A stretch of 5,332 bases of DNA, taken from Pseudomonadota bacterium. Its GTDB lineage: Bacteria > Myxococcota > Bradymonadia > UBA4248. The notes beneath the pieces are model-generated. The model was given only the letters and a program-made list of their open reading frames with translations, was not told the origin of the DNA and searched no databases. The position numbers and the translations under genes are program-made. Shown here in pieces: positions 1 to 4,440 of this stretch (positions are counted from its first letter, which is position 1; each line of letters starts with the position of its first letter). The stretch lies in the NCBI GenBank assembly GCA_017613855.1, contig JAGACY010000030.1, positions 1 to 5,332 of the forward strand, given 5' to 3'.

Positions 1-1
1 G

Positions 2-67
2 GGATACAAAACGCTTATAAGTATATATGAGCGTTTCAATCCACCTGCTGCAAACTCCGTACTTTGA
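2..67 (+). CDS. possible C-terminal tail of the intron-encoded reverse transcriptase/maturase (partial)
   Basis: The frame starting at base 2 is open for 21 codons (begins GYKTLISIYERFNPP) and stops at TGA 65-67, which overlaps the first bases of the domain V region. In class C introns the maturase gene lies in domain IV and often ends just before domain V, so a tail here is expected. The residues look protein-like, but the fragment is too short to recognise any maturase motif. A second possibility is frame 1, which stops at 28-30 and would leave about 37 nt before domain V. An 11-bp hairpin at 9-36 overlaps both frames. Confidence 0.35.
   Translation, partial: GYKTLISIYERFNPPAANSVL
9..36 (+). 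repeat. 11-bp inverted repeat (hairpin) upstream of domain V
   Basis: Bases 9-19 pair with 26-36 over 11 bp (one T-G wobble) around a 6-nt loop. There is no T-run after it, so it is not a terminator. It may be a remnant stem of intron domain IV. Part of its sequence (AAAACGC, TATATGAG, TTTCA) recurs at 3972-3994. Confidence 0.5.
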
Positions 68-99
68 ACCGCCGTGTACCGGCCGGTACGCACGGTGGT
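68..99 (+). ncRNA. group II intron domain V (catalytic hairpin)
   Basis: This is the catalytic core hairpin of the intron. An 8-bp lower stem pairs 68-75 with 92-99, including a G71-U96 wobble. A two-base bulge (G90, C91) follows on the 3' side, then a 5-bp upper stem (76-80 with 85-89) and the tetraloop GGCC (81-84). The 8+2+5+4 arrangement and 3' bulge match group II domain V. The presumed catalytic triad is C70-G71-C72. The tetraloop is unusual: most domain V loops are GNRA, and class C copies commonly have GAAC-like loops. Here the top of the hairpin reads as a perfect 14-nt palindrome, GTACCGGCCGGTAC. Confidence 0.88.
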
Positions 100-101
100 G
101 T

Positions 102-143
102 GGGAGGACGGCTGGCCAACTAATGGCTAGCCTCCTACCCAAT
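102..143 (+). ncRNA. group II intron domain VI with branch-point A and 3' splice site
   Basis: The stem pairs 102-104 with 138-140 and 105-107 with 134-136, leaving A137 bulged as the likely branch point. After a small internal loop (108-109 against 133), an 8-bp stem pairs 110-117 with 125-132 and is closed by a 7-nt loop (118-124). A137 lies 7 nt from the end of the intron at T143, within the usual 7-8 nt, and the intron ends in AT, matching the A-pyrimidine rule. The 3' exon therefore starts at G144. Confidence 0.82.
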
Positions 144-232
144 GCGTAGCGAGCCGTAGGGGCGTCCCCGGCAGGGGCGGCACAAGGCGAGCATTTATAT
201 CATTAAGATTCGTATAGTAGGATGATGACAAT
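144..232 (+). other. 3' exon flank: GC-rich inverted repeats, then AT-rich leader of the first lipoprotein gene
   Basis: Directly after the intron end, 153-181 can fold in competing ways. GGGG 159-162 pairs with CCCC 166-169 around CGT, flanked by GCC/GGC (153-155 with 170-172). Alternatively CCCC 166-169 can pair with GGGG 174-177, and the outer GCCG 153-156 with CGGC 178-181. No T-run follows, so this is not a clear terminator. From about 190 the sequence turns AT-rich and contains -10-like hexamers (TATCAT 198-203, TATAGT 213-218) without a matching -35. A weak Shine-Dalgarno AGGAT (219-223) lies 9 nt before the ATG at 233. Confidence 0.55.
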
Positions 233-1456
233 ATGCATTGGAATCTCATTTTCGTCGCTGTACTCAGTTTTACATCGTTAATTGCCATTTGTGGATGCAG
301 TATGCGCAGTACCTCGAATTCTAATGAACAGGCCGGCAGCAATCCTGCTCAGGCTGTCAATCCACAGGAAGCGCAGGCAAACGGGGAACAGCAGGAGTCG
401 CCTAAAATGGAAACAAACAATATGGAAGATATTGATCGTATTGAACCGGAAATCACGGGCAAATTGAGCCATGATCTTAAGGATGCCGAAGGCAAGGATA
501 TGACGCGGATTGAATACCGATATGTCAGCCAAAAGGGCGAATATCTCTCTGTGGTCGCGTCTGTCGGTGATAATCGTCGGATTGATGATATCACGGTGAC
601 TGAAAAGGATTCGCCTGATGCGGAGATTAAATCCTATAAGAAAGGCAATTCCGTGCCGGATTATCAACTGCTTCGTGAAATGGTTTATGACTTGCGCCAT
701 CAAAAGAATGCAGGGCTGATTACCTGGAATAATGCACCCGAGCGTTCAAATTGGAAGGAGGATAAGTCCACGACATGGATTGTCGTTCATTTTGGGGATA
801 TTCAATACATCATTTCGAGTCGTCAGGATTTGCCCGAAGAACGTTTTGGGGCTTTTAACCGCCTTTATACGTATCTAACTTCATTTGTATCGGGATTTGA
901 CCGCAAGATGCCGAAGGATATTGGCGAGCCTGCTGCGCCGATTATAAAAACTGTTCATGGCAAAGAGGTCCGGCTCGTTCCGGGGACGGGCAATTCTGTG
1001 CTGGCGGGGGCCGAAATTGATTATGGCGACAAAAAATGGTGGATTGAGGAAGAGTTTAATGCAACGTTCATGACAACGCCCGACAGTTTGAAACTATGTG
1101 AAGGCCCATTCATGGATGAGGCTGTGACGTCTGCCGAAATTACGATTGATGATAACGGCAATTTTGTCCTTCATATTAATCAGAATGAATTCATTGGATC
1201 ACTCGACAGGACCCGCAAATACGGTGTTTGGGGCAGGGCCTATTATTCTAGTTTTAAAGACAGGGTGCAGGAGGAGATCAATGAGAATGGTTATTTTAAA
1301 GGCGGCAAGTCATTCATGATTGATTATCGTGAGGGGGAAGGCTACGACGAGAAAGGTAAGCCCTATACTGTGCTTGAACTGCGTTTCGAAGGGGAGCCAT
1401 ACGTGCATGGCAGGGGGGCCGTTGAGCCCAATACCATCGTTTTGGAGAGGAAATAG
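233..1456 (+). CDS. putative lipoprotein of unknown function (407 aa)
   Basis: I do not recognise a family. Residues 5-19 are hydrophobic and are followed by a lipobox I19-C20-G21-C22, so the mature protein should be lipid-anchored at C22. The n-region is weak, with no Lys or Arg (MHWN). Residues 23-66 form a low-complexity linker rich in Asn, Gln, Glu, Ser and Pro, typical of a surface tether. The rest looks like two soluble alpha/beta regions, about 67-232 and 236-407, joined at a Pro-rich hinge (P233, P236). The first includes a WIVVHFGDIQYII strand pair and a Phe/Tyr-rich helix near 206-222. The only cysteine after the anchor is C289, unlike the two cysteine-rich proteins downstream. ATG 233 is preferred because the next in-frame ATG (302) would remove the signal peptide. 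It lies 90 bases after the intron splice site and has no operon partner. Confidence 0.85.
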   Translation: MHWNLIFVAVLSFTSLIAICGCSMRSTSNSNEQAGSNPAQAVNPQEAQANGEQQESPKMETNNMEDIDRIEPEITGKLSHDLKDAEGKDMTRIEYRYVSQKGEYLSVVASVGDNRRIDDITVTEKDSPDAEIKSYKKGNSVPDYQLLREMVYDLRHQKNAGLITWNNAPERSNWKEDKSTTWIVVHFGDIQYIISSRQDLPEERFGAFNRLYTYLTSFVSGFDRKMPKDIGEPAAPIIKTVHGKEVRLVPGTGNSVLAGAEIDYGDKKWWIEEEFNATFMTTPDSLKLCEGPFMDEAVTSAEITIDDNGNFVLHINQNEFIGSLDRTRKYGVWGRAYYSSFKDRVQEEINENGYFKGGKSFMIDYREGEGYDEKGKPYTVLELRFEGEPYVHGRGAVEPNTIVLERK

Positions 1457-1852
1457 GTTATCAGATTTGATCATGAGTGGTGTGAATCCGTGCCAGAGAA
1501 CGTCAATCCCATGCGCTGGTTGGAGTGCCGACAGGTGAGGGAAAAGAAACGCATTGGATAATGCGAAGTGTAAGCGCCTGGGGTGATTTGATGAAGATCC
1601 CTGTCTGCGCAGTTACTTGCTATCCCGGAATTATTTGTCGCTGAATGGCGAATTGTGTTATCATTTAAGATATCCGGAATGCCTTGCAAAAAGGTGTTTT
1701 GGTGATTATTCTTAGTATCGGGAGCAATGTCTCTGAAAACGCCCGGGGGACATAGGGGGAAGACAGCATTGGGTGTTGAATAGCACGTGTTCGTCTGAGA
1801 ATGATGGTGGTATTCAGGTCTTTTCTATTTCGGCAATAACGCAGTATCGGGG

Positions 1853-1878
1853 GCAGATTTGCATTTGAGCATATCTGC
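1853..1878 (+). repeat. small hairpin in the leader of the cysteine-rich protein gene
   Basis: GCAGAT 1853-1858 pairs with ATCTGC 1873-1878. A T-T mismatch follows, then TGC 1860-1862 pairs with GCA 1869-1871 around a 6-nt loop. It lies 83 bases before the start codon at 1962. No T-run follows, so it is not a terminator for anything upstream. It could be a 5' UTR structure, but no function can be assigned. Confidence 0.4.
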
Positions 1879-1948
1879 AGACACAATTTCGTGCAGCCAT
1901 TAGTCACTCATTCGTGTTGTGGGGTCATGGCATCTTTTCTGCTATGAC

Positions 1949-1953
1949 AGGAG
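1949..1953 (+). promoter_or_regulatory. ribosome binding site deciding the ATG 1962 start
   Basis: AGGAG lies 8 nt before ATG 1962, the best-placed Shine-Dalgarno in this leader. The frame is also open back to a GTG at 1914, but that start has no such site and would place an uncharged 16-residue extension before the Lys-Lys of a normal signal peptide. Confidence 0.8.
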
Positions 1954-1961
1954 ATTTGACG

Positions 1962-3899
1962 ATGAAGAAAACAACAACTGCATTGATGAGCGCTATATTA
2001 GTTTTGAGCGTCTGTGTATTTGACAGCTGCGTTCTCGAAAAAGGCTGGATAGAAGATTTCAAGACGAATGGGAAGGTCAACTTTTGTCCGCCGGGAGAGG
2101 ATGCGGACATCACGGCGCTCGAAAAATTTATTTACAAAGATTCAGACGGAAATCATCAGACGTGTGAGCGAGATGACTGTGAATCCAGCTCAGAATGCTG
2201 CGATCTTCCATCCGATATGGCTGATTTGTTTTATAAAGGCTTTGAAAATGGCCTCTGCCCGGATCGTTATTCATGCGTTCCGCAGGGAGAAGGCAGCGAT
2301 ATAAGCTACATTTGCGATATTTCCAGAGAGACGGTCGAAGTACTCAACTGTGGCAGTACGATGACGGTATGCGACGGCACCTGCGTCAATCTCGATGATA
2401 ATGCAGACCATTGTGGTGCGTGTGGTTATCGATGTGCTGATGAAGGTGGAACCGGGATTTTACAGTATTCGTGCCGCAGCCGGAAGTGTGTGCCCAAGGA
2501 TTGCGATACCGGGTACCATCTTGAAGGCAAAACCTGCGTTTCTGATGATGAGCATTCCTGTCATGGCGTAGACTGTACTTCCCACCTCGGGTGGAGCAGC
2601 GGCACCTGCAATGAACGTGGTGAATGTGCCGCAGAGTCTTGTCATGAAGGCTATCATCTCAATCAGGTTGGTACGCCATTTTGTGAGGAAGATACTAAAG
2701 AACACTGCGGTTCGCCTGACAATGTCTGCACGCTGCGGGAAGGTGCCGCCTTGATGGATTGTTATCAGGGAGCATGTGTCGTCTCCAAGTGTGATACGAA
2801 GAATTACCACTGGAATCAACAACAGACAGAATGTATCGCCAATTCAGTTGAAGAATGCGGTGCTTTTAACGTGAACTGTCTCACCTATCCGGGATGGAAC
2901 CCGAATGATCCGGAAAACAGATGTGGCCTGAATGATGATGGTCTGGTCAGCTGCATTGCGAATTCATGTTTGCCCGAATATCACATTTACACGGGGCAGA
3001 ATTCGCCCTGTGAGCACGATGATATTTATAATTGCGGTACACATGATAATCCCTGTGGCTCGGGGGAGGTATGCAAAGCAGGCGTCTGTGATATGAGCTG
3101 TGGAACAGGGCTTGATATTTGTAATGGCAACTGCACCGATATATCCAATAATTCACAGAATTGTGGTGAATGCGGTCATGAATGCACAGAGACTGATGTC
3201 GCCAATGCGAGTGTTTTTATATGTGAAAATAAGGTATGCAAGGCTCTGTTGTGCAAGCCCGGGTACCATTTGTTTGAGGGCTCTTGTGAAAAGAATAGCA
3301 CGGAGAATTGCGGTGAGCGTGGGCGCGTCTGTGATGCTTCGGTGATTGGCGGCGGCAGCACCTTCTCGTGTGATGATGGCACTTGCAAAGTAGAAAAATG
3401 TGTAAGCGGATTCCATGTTTTTAACAATACATGTGAGGAGGATTCTGCTTCCAACTGCGGCAATCACGGGACAACATGCAGTGCCCCCAATACAACGCCC
3501 AGTTGTAAGAACGGTGCTTGTAATTATTCATGTAATAAAGGTTATGATGATTGTGATAAGAATATGTCGAATGGCTGTGAGGTTAATTTGTACAATTACG
3601 GCATGACGAATTGTACGACGTGTGACAGCAGCAGAAGTTTTGAAAAATGCGGTAAATATGGTTCTCTTCCGCTTTGTGTAAAATTAGGTGTTCCCTGTTC
3701 CAACTGCAATAACAATTCACCGACCGTGATACATCCCGGTGAAAGCAATTGTAAGCAATATTGCAATAATCCTAATGGCAAGGGCGGTTCATACAGTTAT
3801 TCGGGTGATAACTGGTACAATGTTAAAGTGTGCAGCCCCGGAGACTATTGCTATCTGAATTCGTATGGCGATCAGAATGTAAAATGCTCAAGGCCGTAA
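1962..3899 (+). CDS. exported cysteine-rich modular protein, probable surface lipoprotein (645 aa)
   Basis: A signal peptide (K2-K3, hydrophobic 7-20) precedes F20-D21-S22-C23, an imperfect lipobox, so lipid anchoring at C23 is likely but not certain. About 76 of 645 residues are Cys. After an N-terminal region with an SSECC motif (24-128), six-Cys modules begin near N129, S199, H248, E298, N357, N449 and N498. The usual pattern is [N/H/E]CGxxxxxC, SCxxGxC, then CxxGYH and a final C-E. The modules at 129 and 357 carry an extra Stig1-like insert (CxGxCxxxxxNxxxCGxCG). The module at 498 ends with DDCDKNMSNGCEV, a motif common in myxobacterial surface proteins. A different Cys-rich tail (about 545-645) follows. 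No catalytic motif or transmembrane helix after the signal is seen. A disulfide-stabilised cell-surface role (adhesion or binding) is inferred from architecture only. No terminator is evident after the TAA. Confidence 0.9.
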   Translation: MKKTTTALMSAILVLSVCVFDSCVLEKGWIEDFKTNGKVNFCPPGEDADITALEKFIYKDSDGNHQTCERDDCESSSECCDLPSDMADLFYKGFENGLCPDRYSCVPQGEGSDISYICDISRETVEVLNCGSTMTVCDGTCVNLDDNADHCGACGYRCADEGGTGILQYSCRSRKCVPKDCDTGYHLEGKTCVSDDEHSCHGVDCTSHLGWSSGTCNERGECAAESCHEGYHLNQVGTPFCEEDTKEHCGSPDNVCTLREGAALMDCYQGACVVSKCDTKNYHWNQQQTECIANSVEECGAFNVNCLTYPGWNPNDPENRCGLNDDGLVSCIANSCLPEYHIYTGQNSPCEHDDIYNCGTHDNPCGSGEVCKAGVCDMSCGTGLDICNGNCTDISNNSQNCGECGHECTETDVANASVFICENKVCKALLCKPGYHLFEGSCEKNSTENCGERGRVCDASVIGGGSTFSCDDGTCKVEKCVSGFHVFNNTCEEDSASNCGNHGTTCSAPNTTPSCKNGACNYSCNKGYDDCDKNMSNGCEVNLYNYGMTNCTTCDSSRSFEKCGKYGSLPLCVKLGVPCSNCNNNSPTVIHPGESNCKQYCNNPNGKGGSYSYSGDNWYNVKVCSPGDYCYLNSYGDQNVKCSRP

Positions 3900-3903
3900 A
3901 TAT

Positions 3904-4001
3904 AAAAGTCTGTGTTAAATCAGCGTGGATATGAACTGAGCTTGTAGCTTATCGCTTATAGCTTATAGTAGAAAACGCATTTATATGAGTTTCAGACTTT
4001 T
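3904..4001. repeat. small element with 9-bp terminal inverted repeats
   Basis: AAAAGTCTG (3904-3912) is the exact reverse complement of CAGACTTTT (3993-4001), enclosing 80 bases that include the heptamer repeats. This could be a MITE-like repeat or a long-range RNA stem. On the + strand the 3' arm ends in TTTT, so weak terminator activity for the preceding gene is conceivable, but an 80-nt loop makes this doubtful. No target-site duplication was seen. Confidence 0.4.
3946..3966. repeat. three tandem heptamers (AGCTTAT / CGCTTAT / AGCTTAT)
   Basis: Three adjacent 7-base units differ only in the first base of the middle unit. A partly inverted echo (ACAAGCTATCAGCTC, 4025-4039) lies about 60 bases downstream, against GAGCTTGTAGCTTAT at 3938-3952. 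Possible roles are a repeat-element body or a protein-binding array; nothing here decides between them. Confidence 0.5.
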
Positions 4002-4142
4002 GCCCTCAAGGCTGATAAACGTTTACAAGCTATCAGCTCGAATGAAAATTCCAATCGTCAAAATCTCCACACGCGTACAACAGAGCCATTAAAAAGCTGG
4101 TGGCCGTTGAAGACGGACTGAGATTAAGACAGACTTTTTCGT

Positions 4143-4233
4143 GCAAAGCCGTATTGCCGTCAGGCAATAGGCTTTGCAGCGGCGTGCCATGTGCACGCCG
4201 CTGGCGGTGCGTATGCGTCAGCATAGCGCCGCC
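4143..4233. repeat. three back-to-back hairpins, outer two sharing a bulged-G/GTCA architecture
   Basis: Hairpin 1 (4143-4177) has an 8-bp lower stem, a bulged G4151, a 7-bp upper stem and loop GTCA (4159-4162). Hairpin 2 (4177-4203) has a perfect 11-bp stem with loop CATGT (4188-4192) and shares C4177 with hairpin 1. Hairpin 3 (4203-4233) has an 8-bp lower stem with one T-G pair, a bulged G4211, a 5-bp upper stem and loop GTCA (4217-4220). Hairpins 1 and 3 differ in most stem bases but keep the pairing, the bulge position, the TAT/ATA start of the upper stem and the loop. No T-run follows on either strand, so these are not ordinary terminators. An intergenic repeat or a structured RNA is possible. 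Confidence 0.7.
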
Positions 4234-4369
4234 TCAAAAAAAATTCACGATTAGTTATGATTTGGGGATGTTAAATGTACAGCTGCAATCGCTGTTCAAT
4301 GCGCAATTACAATAGATAAGATTATATTGACTAAAACTGTTTTTTGTGAAAAGACAGCGCCATAGCCTG

Positions 4370-4397
4370 TTGGAGGTTATACAACTTGGTATATGAT
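4370..4397 (+). promoter_or_regulatory. possible sigma-70-type promoter for the 4441 lipoprotein gene
   Basis: TTGGAG (4370-4375) and TATGAT (4392-4397) are separated by 16 bases and would start transcription near 4404, leaving a U-rich leader of about 36 nt. An earlier TTGACT (4327-4332) is closer to a -35 consensus but has no good -10 at 16-18 bases. This is a motif match only. Confidence 0.35.
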
Positions 4398-4429
4398 TAT
4401 GGGCGAAAGCCGTTTTGTTTTGTTTTTTT

Positions 4430-4435
4430 GAGGAG
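4430..4435 (+). promoter_or_regulatory. ribosome binding site GAGGAG for the 4441 start
   Basis: GAGGAG lies 5 nt before ATG 4441, just after a T-rich stretch (4414-4429). It supports this ATG, which also opens directly into a canonical lipoprotein signal peptide. Confidence 0.85.
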
Positions 4436-4440
4436 TCTTT

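Larger units (their letters stand above)
1..143 (+). mobile_element. 3' end of a group II intron, probably bacterial class C (left-truncated by window)
   Basis: This is a self-splicing retroelement that moves through its encoded reverse transcriptase/maturase. Only the terminal part lies in the window. It shows a domain V hairpin (68-99), a two-base junction, a domain VI hairpin (102-140) with one bulged A at 137, and a terminal AAT at 141-143. That gives the usual A-pyrimidine intron end, with the branch A 7 nt from the splice site. The lower stem of domain V carries CGC (70-72) with its G in a G-U wobble, the form of the catalytic triad known from class C introns; other classes have AGC. 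The RNA domains are read directly from the sequence; the class is inferred. Class C introns usually insert beside hairpins such as terminators, but the 5' exon is outside the window so this cannot be tested. Confidence 0.88.
1457..1961 (+). other. 505-base intergenic region without a convincing gene
   Basis: The frame of the upstream lipoprotein stays open for 34 codons past its TAG, to TAA 1559-1561. A 27-codon ATG frame overlaps that stop (1561-1644). Neither has a good ribosome binding site or a recognisable product. A 6-bp hairpin (1550-1555 with 1560-1565, loop GGAT) lies here but has no T-run. The only promoter-like pair is weak: TTGCAA 1684-1689 and TATTCT 1707-1712, 17 bases apart. 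A further hairpin at 1853-1878 is listed separately. The long spacer may hold regulatory DNA or decayed sequence. Confidence 0.5.
3900..4440 (+). other. structured 541-base intergenic region between two cysteine-rich protein genes
   Basis: No convincing gene is present. In order it holds: a 9-bp inverted repeat pair bracketing heptamer repeats (3904-4001); a region ending near 4140 that contains a third copy of CAGACTTTT (4130-4138); three adjacent hairpins (4143-4233) followed by an eight-A run (4236-4243); a weak hairpin at 4279-4295 (ACAGC/GCTGT); a possible promoter (4370-4397); and a U-rich leader with a strong ribosome binding site. Open frames cross the hairpins on both strands (+ 4046-4315 with no good start signal, - 4033-4224). 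Their Arg/Cys-rich products look like translations of structured DNA. Confidence 0.6.

Noticed and set aside
33..45. GTTTCAATCCACC, similar to the end of some CRISPR repeats
   Set aside because: It occurs once, with no second copy at spacer distance. It lies in intron sequence, so there is no array.
278..703. 141-residue minus-strand open frame inside the first lipoprotein gene
   Set aside because: It is antisense to a gene with a convincing signal peptide, lipobox and start, has no start signal of its own, and its product resembles no known protein.
1457..1644. Extension of the first lipoprotein by stop-codon readthrough and a small 27-codon gene overlapping its end
   Set aside because: Open length is within chance, no ribosome binding site is seen, and no motif or conserved pattern is recognisable.
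1665..1907. 80-residue minus-strand open frame in the intergenic region (and a 72-residue one at 1471-1689)
   Set aside because: Starts lack a ribosome binding site, the two frames overlap each other, and composition looks like random translation.
1914..1961. Upstream GTG start for the 645-residue protein
   Set aside because: It would add 16 residues before the Lys-Lys signal peptide and has no ribosome binding site, while ATG 1962 has AGGAG at 8 nt.
4203..4243. Hairpin followed by an A-run as a minus-strand terminator
   Set aside because: On the minus strand the T-run comes before the hairpin, not after it, so it cannot act as an intrinsic terminator in that direction. On the + strand the run is A, not T.
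4100..4315. 71-residue + strand open frame across the hairpin cluster
   Set aside because: It has a GTG start without a Shine-Dalgarno, and the Arg/Cys-rich stretch coincides with the hairpin arms. An overlapping minus-strand frame (4033-4224) is equally open.
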